From Symsagittifera roscoffensis (lineage: Eukaryota; Xenacoelomorpha; Acoela; Convolutidae), in the NCBI RefSeq assembly GCF_963678635.1, contig NC_087063.1, positions 49,675,220-49,735,219 of the forward strand: DNA of 60,000 nt, written 5' to 3'. Shown one piece after another: positions 26,540 to 37,736 of the stretch (positions are counted from its first letter, which is position 1; each line of letters begins with the position of its first letter). The position numbers and the translations under genes were made by a program. Under the pieces are notes generated by a model. That model was not told the DNA's origin. It did not search any database and saw nothing but the letters and a program-made list of their open reading frames with translations.

Positions 26540-29500
26540 AGGTGTTTTTCAGTTCCTATTTGATGCTTCTGACTTCCATTAATGTGATTTTCAATTCCAT
26601 TGTGGTGCTTCTAAGTTCCATTGAGTTAAATTTCAGTTATTTTTTGTTACTTCTCAGTTCCAATGAAGTAATTCTCAATTCCATTGGAGTGCTTCTAAAC
26701 CCCTTGAGGTGCTTTTCAATTCCAATAGGTGCTTCTAACCCCATTAATGTGCTTTTCATTTCCATTGAGGTACTTTTAAAATCTATGGTGATGATTCTAA
26801 GTTCCAATAAGCTGCTTCTCTCTTCCACTCAAGTGCTTCTGAATAAGTTAAGGTGCTTATGATGATTCTCATTTCCATTGAGGTGCTTTTCAATGTCGCT
26901 GTTGTGCTTCTAATTACCCTTGAGGTGCTTCTCATTCCAATTTGGTTTTTTTTTCAGTTTTATGTTGATGATTCACAGTTCTAACGAGATACTTCTATAT
27001 TCCACTTAAAAGCTTCTCAACCCATTGAGTTGATTCTCATTTCTGTTGTGGTGCTTCTCAGTTTCATTGATGTTATTTTCAATTACAATTTGGTGCTTCT
27101 AATTTCCATTGATTTGCTTCTCAGTTCCATTGAGGTGCTTTTCAATTCCAGTTAGTGATTATCATTTCCAATGAGATGCTTTTCAATTTTTGTGGTGCTT
27201 CTCTTTTCTACTGAGGGGCTTTTCACATCTATGGTGATGATTCTCAGTTCCAATGAGATACTTCTCTATTTCACTGAAGTGCTTCCTGATCAATTGAGGT
27301 GCTTCTCAATTACCTTATGGTGATTCTAATTTTCATTGAGGTGCTTCTCAATTCCGTTCTGGCGCTTCTCATTTCCTTTGAGACGCTTTTCAATTCCATT
27401 GTGGCGCTTCTAATTTCCTTTGAGTTGATTTCAGTTCTTTTGTGTTGAATCTCAGTTCCAAAAATGTACTTCTCCATTTTTTTGTGGTGCTTCGCAACCC
27501 ATTGAGATGCTTTCAAGGTCGTTGTGGTGCTTCGAAGTCCTCTGAGGCGCTTCTCATTCCCATTGGGTTGCTTCTCAGTTTTATGGTGATAATTTTTGGG
27601 TCCAAAGAGGTTCTTCTAGCTTTCACTGAAGTTCTTCTGAATTGATTGAGCCGCTTCTCAATTCGCTTGTGGTGCATCTTATTTCAATTGCGATTGCGGT
27701 GCTTTTCAAGGTCGTTGTGGTGCTTCTGAGTCCCCTGAGGTGCTTCTAATTTCCATTGGGTTGCTTTTCAGTTTTTTGCTGATGATTCTCGGTTCCAAAT
27801 ATGTTCTTCTAACTTTCACTGAAGTTTTTCTCAATTAATTGAGACGCTTCTCACTTCCTTTGTGGTGCTTCTAATTTCCATTGCGGTGCTTTTCAATTCC
27901 ATTAAAGTCCTTCCATGTTCCATTGAGTCGATTTTCGGTTCTTTTGTGTTGAGTCTCACTTCCAATGAAGTACTTATCAAATTTTTTTGGGTGCTTCTCA
28001 ATCAATTGAGGTGCTTTTCAATTCCGATTTGATGCTTCTCATTTCCATTAATGTGATTTTCAATTCCATTGTGGTGCTTCTAAGTTCCATTTAATTAATT
28101 TCAAGTTATTTTGTGTTACTTCTCAGTTCCAAGTAAGAAATTCTCAATTCCATTGACGTGATTCTAGACCCATTGAGGTGCTTTTCAATTCCAATGTGGT
28201 GCTTCTAACCCCATTAGTGTGCTTCTCATTTCCATTGAGGTACTTTTAACTTCTATGGTAACAATTGTAAGTTCCAATAAGATGCTTCTCTCTTCCACTG
28301 AAGTGCTTTTGAATCAGCTGAGGTGTTTTTCAATTCCGTTATGATGATTCTCATTTCCATTGAGGTGCTTTCCAGTCTCGCTGTTGTGCTTCTAATTACC
28401 CTTGAGGTGCTTCTCACTTCAATTGGGTTTCTTTTTAATTTTATGTTGATGATTCTCAATTCCAATGAGATACTTCTATATTCCACTAAAAAGCTTCTCA
28501 ACTCATTGAGTTGATTCTCATTTCTAATCTGGTGCTTGTCATTTTCATTGATGTTATTTTCAATTACAATTTGGTGCTTCCAACTTCCATTGAGGTGCTT
28601 CTCAGTTCTATTGAGGTGCTTTTCAATTCCAGTTAGGTGATTCTCATTTCCATTGAGATGCTTTTCAATTTTTGGGGTGCTTCTCTTTTCTACTTGGGGT
28701 GCTTTTCACATCTGTGGTGATGATTCTCAGTTCCAATGAGATATTTCTCTAATTCACTGAAGTGCTTCCGAATCCTATGAGGTGCTTCTCAATTCCGTTA
28801 TGGTGATTCTACTTTCCATTGAGGTGCTTCTCAATTCCGTTGTGGCGCTTCTCATTTCCTTTGAGGTGCTTTTCAATTCCGTTGTGGTGCTTCTAATTTT
28901 TTTTGAATCAATTTCAGATCTTTTGAACCTCAGTTCCAAAAATGTACTTCTCATTTCTTTTGGGGTGCTTCTCAACCCATTGAAGTGCTTTTCAAGGCCA
29001 TTGTGGTGCTTCTAAGTCCTTTTAGGTGCTACTTATTCCCATTGGGTTGCTTTTCAGTTTTATGGTGATAATTTTTGGGTCCAAAGAGGTTCTTCTAACT
29101 TTCATTGTAGTTCTTCTCAATCAATTGAGCCGCTTCTCAATTCCCTTGTGGTGCATCTAATTTCCATTGCGGTGCTTTTCAAGGTCGTTGTGGTGCTTCT
29201 AAGTCCCCTGAGGTGCTTCTCATTTCCATTTGGTTGCTTTTCAGTTTAATGGTGATGATTCTAGGTTCCAAGAAGGTTCTTCTAACTTTCACTGAAGTTC
29301 TTCTCAATCAATTGAGCCGCTTCTCAATTCCCTTGTGGTGCATCTAATTTCCATTGCAGTGCTTTTCAAAACCATTAAAGTGCTTCGAAGTTCCATTGAG
29401 TTGATTTTCAGTTCTTTTGTGTTAATTCTGGGTTCCAATGAAGTACTTGTCAATTCCAGTGGAGTGCTTTTAAACCAATTGAGGTTCTTTTCAATTCCCT

Positions 29501-32500
29501 TGTGGTGCTCCTAACTCTTTTGATATGCTTCTGATTTCCACTGAAGCGCTTCTTAATCCCTTGAGGTGCTTCTCAATTATTTTGGGGTGCTTCTCAACCT
29601 ATTGAAGTGCCTATCATTGTCGCTGTTGTGCTTCTAAATTCCCTTGAGGTGCTTCTCATTCCCATTGGGTTGCTTTTGAGTTTTATGGTGATGATTTTTG
29701 GTTCCAAAGAGGTTCTTCTAACTTTCACTGAAGTTCTTCTCAATCGATTGAGCCAGTTCTCAATTCCCTTGTGGTGCTTCTAATTTCCATTGCGGTGCTT
29801 GTCAATTTCATTAAAGTCCTTCCATGTTCCATTGAGTTGATTTATCAGTTCTTTTGTGTTGACTCTCAGTTCCAATGAAGTACTTCTCAAATTTTTTTGG
29901 GGTGCTTCTCAATCAATTGAGGTGCTTTTCAATTCCGATTTGATGCTTCTCATTTCCATTAATGTGATTTTCAATTCCATTGTGGTGCTTCTAAGTTCCA
30001 TTTAATTAACTTCAAGTTATTTTGTGTTACTTCTCAGTTCCAAGTAAGAAATTCTCAATTCCATTGACGTGAATTAGACCCATTGAGGTGCTTTTCAATT
30101 CCAATGTGGTGCTTCTAACCCCATTAATGTGCTTCTCATTTCCATTGAGGTACTTTTAACTTCTATGGTAACAATTGTAAGTTCCAATAAGATGCTTCTC
30201 TCTTCCACTGAAGTGCTTTTGAATCAGCTGAGGTGTTTTTCAATTCCGTTATGATGATTCTCATTTCCATTGAGGTGCTTTTCAGTCTCGCTGTTGTGCT
30301 TCTAATTACCCTTGAGGTGCTTCTCACTTCAATTGGGTTTCTTTTCAATTTTATGTTGATGATTCTCAATTCCAACGAGATACTTCTATATTCCACTAAA
30401 AAGCTTCTCAACTCATTGAGTTGATTCTCATTTCTAATCTGGTGCTTGTCCTTTTCATTGATGTTATTTTCAATTACAATTTGGTGCTTCCAACTTCCAT
30501 TGAGGTGCTTCTCAGTTCTATTGAGGTGCTTTTCAATTCCAGTTAGGTGATTCTCATTTCCATTGAGATGCTTTTCAATTTTTGGGGTGCTTCTCTTTTC
30601 TACTTGGGGTGCTTTTCACATCTATGGTGATGATTCTCAGTTCCAATGAGATATTTCTCTAATTCACTGAAGTGCTTCCGAATCCATTGAGGTGCTTCTC
30701 AATTCCGTTATGGTGATTCTACTTTCCATTGAGGTGCTTCTCAATTCCGTTGTGGCGCTTCTCATTTCCTTTGAGGTGCTTTTCAATTCCGTTGTGGTGC
30801 TTCTAATTTTTTTTGAATCAATTTCAGATCTTTTGTGTTGAATCTCAGTTCCAAAAATGTACTTCTCATTTCTTTTGGGGTGCTTCTCAACCCATTGAAG
30901 TGCTTTTCAAGGCCGTTGTGGTGCTTCTAAGTCCTTTTAGGTGCTACTTATTCCCATTGGGTTGCTTTTCAGTTTTATGGTGATAATTTTTGGGTCCAAA
31001 GAGGTTCTTCTAACTTTCATTGTAGTTCTTCTCAATCAATTGAGCCGCTTCTCAATTCCCTTGTGGTGCATCTAATTTCCATTGCGGTGCTTTTCAAGGT
31101 CGTTGTGGTGCTTCTAAGTCCCCTGAGGTGCTTCTCATTTCCATTTGGTTGCTTTTCAGTTTAATGGTGATGATTCTAGGTTCCAAGGAGGTTCTTCTAA
31201 CTTTCACTGAAGTTCTTTTCAATCAATTGAGCCGCTTCTCAATTCCCTTGTGGTGCTTCTAATTTCCATTGCAGTGCTTTTCAAAACCATTAAAGTGCTT
31301 CGAAGTTCCATTGAGTCGATTTTCAGTTCTTTTGTGTTAATTCTGGGTTCCAATGAAGTACTTGTCAATTCCAGTGGAGTGCTTTTAAACCAATTGAGGT
31401 TCTTTTCAATTCCCTTGTGGTGCTCCTTACTCTTTTGATATGCTTCTGATTTCCACTGAAGTGCTTCTTAATCCCTTGAGGTGCTTCTCAATTATTTTGG
31501 GGTGCTTCTCAACCCATTGAAGTGCCTATCATTGTCGCTGTTGTGCTTCTAAATTCCCTTGAGGTGCTTCTCATTCCCATTGGGTTGCTTTTGAGTTTTA
31601 TGGTGATGATTTTCGGTTCCAAAGAGGTTCTTCTAACTTTCACTGAAGTTCTTCTCAATCGATTGAGCCAGTTCTCAATTCCCTTGTGGTGCTTCTAACT
31701 TCCATTGCGGTGCTTGTCAATTTCATTAAAGTCCTTCCATGTTCCATTGGGTTGATTTATCAGTTCTTTTGTGTTGACTCTCAGTTCCAATGAAGTACTT
31801 CTCAATTTTTTTTGGGGTGCTTCTCAATCAATTGAGGTGCTTTTCAATTCCGATTTGATGCTTCTCATTTCCATTAATGTGATTTTCAATTCCATTGTGG
31901 TGCTTCTAAGTTCCATTTAATTAATTTCAAGTTATTTTGTGTTACTTCTCAGTTCCAAGTAAGAAATTCTCAATTCCATTGACGTGATTCTAGACCCATT
32001 GAGGTGCTTTTCAATTCCAATGTGGTGCTTCTAACCCCATTAATTTGCTTCTCATCTCCATTGAGGTACTTTTAACTTCTATGGTAACAATTGTAAGTTC
32101 CAATAAGATGCTTCTCTCTTCCACTGAAGTGCTTTTGAATCAGCTGAGGTGTTTTTAAATTCCGTTATGATGATTCTCATTTCCATTGAGGTCCTTTTCA
32201 GTCTAGCTGTTGTGCTTCTAATTACCCTTGAGGTGCTTCTCACTTCAATTGGGTTTCTTTTCAATTTTATGTTGATGATTCTCAATTCCAATGAGATACT
32301 TCTATATTCCACTAAAAAGCTTCTCAACTCATTGAGTGGATTCCAATTTCTGTTCTGGTGCTTGTCATTTTCATTGATGTTATTTTCAATTACAATTGGG
32401 TGCTTTTAACTTCCATTGAGGTGCTTCTCAGTTCTATTGAGGTGCTTTTAAGTTCCGGTATGGTGACTCTCAATTCCATTGAGTAGCTTTTCAATTTTGT

Positions 32501-34626
32501 GGTGCTTCTCTTTTCTATTGAGGTGCTTTTCACATCTATGGTGATGATTCTCAGTTCCAATGAGATATTTCTCTATTTCACTGAATTGCTTCCTAATCCA
32601 TGCTACTTTCCATTGAGGTGCTTCTCAATTCCGTTGTGGCGCTTCTCATTTCCTTTGAGGTGCTTTTCAATTCCGTTGTGAAGCTTCTAATTTTTTTTGA
32701 ATCAATTTCACTTCTTTTGTGTTGAATATCAGTTCCAAAAATGTATTTCTCATTTCTTTTGGGGTGCTTCTCAACCCATTGAGGTGCTTTTCAAGGCCGT
32801 TGTGGTGCCCCTAAGTCCCCTGAGGTCCTTCTCATTCCCATTGATTTGCTTACAGTTTTATGGTGATAATTTTTGGGTCCAAAGAGGTTCTTCTAACTTT
32901 CATTGAAGTTCTTCTCAATCGATTGAGCCTCTTCTCAATTTCCTTGTGGTGCATCTAATTTCCATTGCGGTGCTTTTCAAGGTCGTTGTGGAGCTTCTAA
33001 GTCCCCGGAGCTGCTTCTCATTTTCATTTGGTTGCTTTTCAGTTTTATGGTGATGACTCTAGGTTCCAAAGAGGTTCTTCTTACTTTCACTGAAGTTCTT
33101 CTCAATCGATTGAGCCAGTTCTCAATTCCCTTGTGGTGCTTCTAATTTCCATTGCGGTGCTTGTCAATTTCATTAAAGTCCTTCCATGTTCCATTGGGTT
33201 GATTTATATGTTCTTTTGTGTTGATTCTCAGTTCCAATGAAGTACTTCTCAAATTTTTTGGGGTGCTTCTCAATCAATTGAGGTGCTTTTCAATTCCGAT
33301 TTGATGCTTCTCATTTCCATTAAAGTGATTTTCAATTCCATTGTGGTGCTTCTAAGTTCCATTTAATTAATTTCTAGTTATTTTGTGTTACTTCTCAGTT
33401 CCAATGAAGAAATTCTCAATTCCATTGACGTGATTCTAGACCCCTTGAGGTGCTTTTAAATTCCAATGTGGTGCTTCTAACCCCATTAACGTGCTTCTCA
33501 TTTCCATTGAGGTACTTCTAACTTCTATGGTAACGATTTTAAGTTCCAATAAGATGCTTCTCACATCCACTGAAGTGCTTCTGAATCAGCTGAGGTGCTT
33601 TTCAATTCCGTTAAGATAATTCTCATTTCCATTGAGGTGCTTTTCAATGTCGCTGTTGTGCTTATAATTACCCTTGAGGTGCTTCTCACTTCAATTGGGT
33701 TTCTTTTCAGTTTTATGTTGATGATTCTCAGTTCCAATGAGGTACTTCTATATTCCACTAAAAAGCTTCTCAACTCATTGAGTTGATTCTCATTTCTGTT
33801 CTGGTGCTTGTCATTTTCAATGATGTTATGTTCAATTACAATTTGGTGCTTCTAAATTCCATTGAGGTGCTTCTGAGTTCTATTGAGGTGCTTTTAAGTT
33901 CCGGTATGGTGACTCTCATTTCCATTGAGTAGCTTTTCAATTTTGTGGTGCTTCTCTTTTCTATTGAGGTGCTTTTCACATCTATGGTGATGATTCTCAG
34001 TTCCAATGAGATATTTCTCTATTTCACTGAAGTGCTTCCTAATCCATTCTACTTTCCATTGAGGTGCTTCTCAATTCCGTTGTGGCGCTTCTCATTTCCT
34101 TTGAGGTGCTTTTCAATTCCGTTGTGGTGCTTCTAATTTTTTTTGAATCAATTTCACTTCTTTTGTGTTGAATATCAGTCCCAAAAATGTATTTCTCATT
34201 TCTTTTGGGGTGCTTCTCAACCCATTGAAGTGCTTTTCAAGGCCGTTGTGGTGCCCCTAGGTCCCCTGAGGTCCTTCTCATTCCCAATGATTTGCTTACA
34301 GTTTTATGGTGATAATTTTTGGGGTCCAAAGAGGTTCTTCTAACTTTCATTGAAGTTCTTCTCAATCAATTGAGCCGCTTCTCAATTTCCTTGTGGTGCA
34401 TCTAATTTCCATTGCGGTGCTTTTCAAGGTCGTTGTGGTGCTTCTAAGTCCCCTGAGGTGCTTCTCATTTCCATTTGGTTGCTTTTCATTTTAATGGTGA
34501 TGATTCTAGGTTCCAAAGAGGTTCTTCTTACTTTCACTGAAGTTCTTCTCAATCGATTGAGCCAGTTCTCAATTCCCTTGTGGTGCTTCTAATTTCCATT
34601 GCGGTGCTTGTCAATTTCATTAAAGT
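26540..34626. repeat. 1.9/1.45-kb higher-order repeat, about 4.7 copies
   Basis: A unit starting near 'atttgatgcttctcatttcc' recurs at about 26.55, 28.02, 29.93, 31.85 and 33.29 kb. Spacings are about 1,475, 1,911, 1,916 and 1,446 bp, with the last copy partial to about 34626. Long and short versions differ by about 465 bp. In the short form one of two similar internal blocks ('ggttcttctaactttcac') has been lost, as expected from recombination between internal repeats. Longer shared landmarks lie at 28323, 30233, 32149 and 33595. Confidence 0.9.
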
Positions 34627-35708
34627 CTTTTTTCCATTTTGTTGCTTCTCATTTCCATTGTTCTGCTTTTCAATTCCCTTGTGGTGGTTCTAAGTTCCTT
34701 TGAGTTGCTTTCAGCTCTTTTGTGTTGAATCTCAGTTCCAAAAATGTACTTCTCAATGTACTTTTCAAAATAATTGTGGTGTTTTAAGTTCGATTGAAGT
34801 GCTTCTCATTTGAATTGGGGTGCTTTTCAGTTCCATATGATGATTCTCAGTTCCAATCATAAACGTCTCTATTCCACTGAAAAGCTTCTCAACCAATTGA
34901 GGTACTTTTCAAGACCGTTGTGGTGCTTCTCATTTCCATTGAGTTGACTTTTAGTTCTTTTTTGTTGAATCTCAATTCCAATGAAGTACATCTCAATACC
35001 ATTGAGGTGCTTCTCAACACTTTTAGGTACTTTTCAATGACGTTGTGGGGGTTCTAAGTTCCCCTGAGGTGCTTCTCATTTCAATTGGGTTGATTTTCAG
35101 TTCTCTGGTGATGGTTCTCAAATCCAATAAGATACTTCTCAATTACCATGGAGTACTTCTCAACCGATTGATGTGCTTCTCAATTACGTTGGGCTAATTT
35201 TTACCTCCAATAACGCCCTTTTACGATTCCGTTGTGGTTCTTTTCCGTTCTGTGAAGTTGACCTTTAGTTCCAATGATGTACTTTTTTTTAATTCTACTG
35301 AAGTTCTTCTCAACCGATTGAGCCGCTTCTCAATTCCGGTCTGGTGCTTCCAAATACCATTGAGTTGCTTTTCAGTTCTTTTGTGTTGGTTCTCAGTTCC
35401 AATGAAGTACTTCTCAATTCCATTCGAGCGCTTCTCAGCTCATTGAGATGCTTTTCAATTCCGTTGTGGTGCTTTTAACTCCATTGAAGTACTTCTCGTT
35501 TCCATAGAGGTTTTTTTCACTTCAATGGTGATAAATTTAACTTCCAACGAGATACTTCTCAATTCCACTCAATTCATTCTCAACTGATTGAGGGGCTCCT
35601 CATTTCCATTTTGATGCTTGTCATTTCCATTGTTGTGCTTTTCAATTCCCTTGCGGTGCTTGTAAGTTCCAATTAGTTGCTTTTCAGTTAACTTGTGTTG
35701 ATTCTCAG
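34627..35708. repeat. Satellite linker between higher-order blocks
   Basis: 21-bp monomers continue but do not follow the preceding 1.9-kb order. The stretch includes an atypical run near 35.17-35.29 kb with 'cctccaataacgcccttt'. It closely matches a run near 6.56-6.64 kb, 28 kb away in the array, showing exchange or common origin over a long distance. Confidence 0.7.
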
Positions 35709-36847
35709 TTCCAATGACGTACTTCTCAATTCCATTGAAGTGCTTCTCAACAAATTGAGGTGTTTCTCTTTTTCATTTTGTTGCTTCTCATTTCCATTGT
35801 TCTTGTTTTCAATTCCATTGTGGTGCTTCTAAGTTCCTTTGAGTTGCTTTCAGCTCTTTTGTGTTAATTATCAGTTCCAATGAGGTAATTCTCAGTTCGA
35901 TTGAAACACTTCTCAAGCCATTGGGGTGCTTTTTAAGTTCATTGTGGTGTTTTAAGTTCGATTGAAGTGCTTCTCATTTGAATTGAGGTGCTTTTTAATG
36001 CCATATGATGATTCTCAGTTCCAATGATGAACTCCTCGAATCCACTGAAGTGCTTCTCAACCAATTGAGGTGCTTTTCAATACCGTTGTGGTGCTTTTCA
36101 TTTCCATTGAATTGACTTTTAGTTCTTTTGTGTTGAATCTCAGTTCCAATGAAGTACATCTCAATACCATTGAAGTGCTTCTCAATCCTTTTAGGTATTT
36201 TGCGTTGTGGTGGTTCTAAGTTACCCTGAGGTGCTTCTCATTTCAATTGGGTTGCTTTTCAGTTCTCTGGTGATGGTTCTCAGTTCCAATGACGTACTTC
36301 TCAATTCCATTGAAGTGCTTCTCAACAAATTGAGGTGCTTCTCTTTTTCATTTTGTTGCTTCTCATTTCCATTGTTCTTGTTTTCAATTCCATTGTGGTG
36401 CTTCTAAGTTCCTTTGAGTTGCTTTCAGCTCTTTTGTGTTAATTATCAGTTCCAATGAGGTAATTCTCAGTTCGATTGAAACACTTCTCAAGCCATTGGG
36501 GTGCTTTTTAAGTTCATTGTGGTGTTTTAAGTTCGATTGAAGTGCTTCTCATTTGAATTGAGGTGCTTTTTAATGCCATATGATGATTCTCAGTTCCAAT
36601 GATGAACTCCTCGAATCCACTGAAGTGCTTCTCAACCAATTGAGGTGCTTTTCAATACCATTGTGGTGCTTTTCATTTCCATTGAATTGACTTTTAGTTC
36701 TTTTGTGTTGAATCTCAGTTCCAATGAAGTACATCTCAATACCATTGAAGTGCTTCTCAATCCTTTTAGGTATTTTGCGTTGTGGTGGTTCTAAGTTACC
36801 CTGAGGTGCTTCTCATTTCAATTGGGTTGCTTTTCAGTTCTCTGGTG
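35709..36847. repeat. 575-bp tandem duplication at the gap edge
   Basis: 35709-36283 and 36284-36847 are offset by exactly 575 bp. I find only about two differences over roughly 560 bp, for example 'ataccgttgtgg' against 'ataccattgtgg'. The second copy is truncated by the N run. Near-identical copies at a contig end may be a true recent duplication or an assembly-end artefact. Confidence 0.9.
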
Positions 36848-37047
36848 NNNNNNNNNNNNNNNNNNNNNNNNNNNNNNNNNNNNNNNNNNNNNNNNNNNNN
36901 NNNNNNNNNNNNNNNNNNNNNNNNNNNNNNNNNNNNNNNNNNNNNNNNNNNNNNNNNNNNNNNNNNNNNNNNNNNNNNNNNNNNNNNNNNNNNNNNNNNN
37001 NNNNNNNNNNNNNNNNNNNNNNNNNNNNNNNNNNNNNNNNNNNNNNN
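36848..37047. other. Assembly gap of 200 Ns
   Basis: Exactly 200 undetermined bases. A round-number gap of this kind is normally a placeholder of unknown true size inserted by a scaffolder. Sequence character changes completely across it, from T-rich satellite to GC-richer coding-like DNA. Any open frame drawn through it is meaningless. Confidence 0.98.
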
Positions 37048-37269
37048 CTCGGCGGTCCCGGACTCACCGAAGGCCAACATCAACACGACTTCTGTAGGGC
37101 GATTCTCTCGACCCTCTCGTCCTAACGCATTGAGGAGCGCGACCACAAACATCGCCAGCCCCGGGTCTTCTCGTGTAAAGTCACAATCGATCAGCCGCTG
37201 ATAGATCTCGTCTAGAGTCGCTCCTAGACTCGCTGAGAAGAATTCCATTAGTTCATTCAAGTCACCCAT
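37048..37269 (-). CDS. Unassigned protein, N-terminal 74 residues, cut by gap
   Basis: An open frame starts at an ATG (37267-37269, minus strand) and runs without a stop into the N gap, so only about 74 residues are visible. It opens MGDLNELMEFF and contains TLDEIYQRLIDCDF and the motif MFVVALLNALGREG. It looks like a compact, helical, acidic soluble domain. GC content is clearly higher than in the flanking spacer, and the codons look coding. It lies about 470 bp downstream of the retroelement polyprotein stop and in the same orientation. It could be an extra 3' ORF of that element, the start of another element, or a host gene exon. I do not recognise the family. The C-terminus is missing. 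Confidence 0.55.
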
Positions 37270-37736
37270 TTCTTATCGTGTTGATTCTTGTATTCGTGTG
37301 GTTTTTTCCTGTTCGTTTGATTCAATGATTTCATAAAACAATTTCTGATCAATCAAGATCTAAAAAACAAGTCGCGACTTAAAACCATCATTTTTGGATA
37401 AAACATCATTCAAATTTTTAAAACTTTTCATCGAAATTCTCTTCTGAATTCTGATTTAAAAATTTTGCACCAAGGTGGATCGTCCACCTGTATCTTTGTC
37501 AGGGTAGCACAAATGAGCGCTGTCACCTTGATTACCTAGAGTATTCTAGGTCTTTTATGACACAAAACATAAAACATATCATAACAATAACATAACACGT
37601 AAACACCACACATCTATACTATCACATAAAAACATAATCCCTAATATTGTACCTAAAGCCTAATCCTAATCTAAAACTTGACACTAAAATTTATCAAGTG
37701 AACTTAATAAAAACCACTTATCACCAAATGCAATTC
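37270..37736. other. AT-rich spacer 3' of the retroelement polyprotein
   Basis: Non-coding and A/T-rich. It holds two small perfect stems: AGGTGGA/TCCACCT around TCG (about 37472-37488) and CCTAGA/TCTAGG (about 37536-37551). It is the place where a 3' untranslated region and LTR of the minus-strand element would be expected. I found no matching direct repeat upstream of gag, so I do not call an LTR. Confidence 0.45.

Larger units (their letters stand above)
3185..36847. repeat. Large 21-bp monomer satellite array
   Basis: About 33 kb is built from a 21-bp monomer with the core ctcaattccattgag, a 6-bp inverted repeat around TCC. By length this is roughly 1,500 monomers. The only break is the non-satellite part of the 582-bp duplication (3571-3780). 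Monomer variants come in a loose order. One starts 'attctcagttccaa', one is 'cttctcaattccattgaagt', a 20-bp variant is 'cttctcaaccaattgaggtg', others carry 'ttccgttgtggtg', 'cttctaagttcc' and 'cagctcttttgtgttg'. The 'attctcagttcc' class recurs every 125-168 bp, so about 6-8 monomers make a second-order unit. Because 21 bp is seven codons, short stop-free frames with heptad patterns appear on both strands. The 20-bp variants break them, so they are not genes. The right edge is cut by the N gap. Confidence 0.95.

Noticed and set aside
3780-36700. Dozens of open frames of 60-160 codons on both strands in the satellite (heptads such as VLLSSIE, CFSIPLW, STSLELR)
   Set aside because: They follow directly from a 21-bp (seven-codon) monomer without stops in several frames. 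The frequent 20-bp variants shift the frame about every 150 bp, so there is no sign of selection for an ORF.
3185-36847. CRISPR array
   Set aside because: Repeats are directly adjacent with no unique spacers, in a eukaryotic context.
36782-37269. Open frames drawn through the N gap
   Set aside because: Undetermined bases carry no stop codons by default. Only the part 37048-37269 is real sequence.
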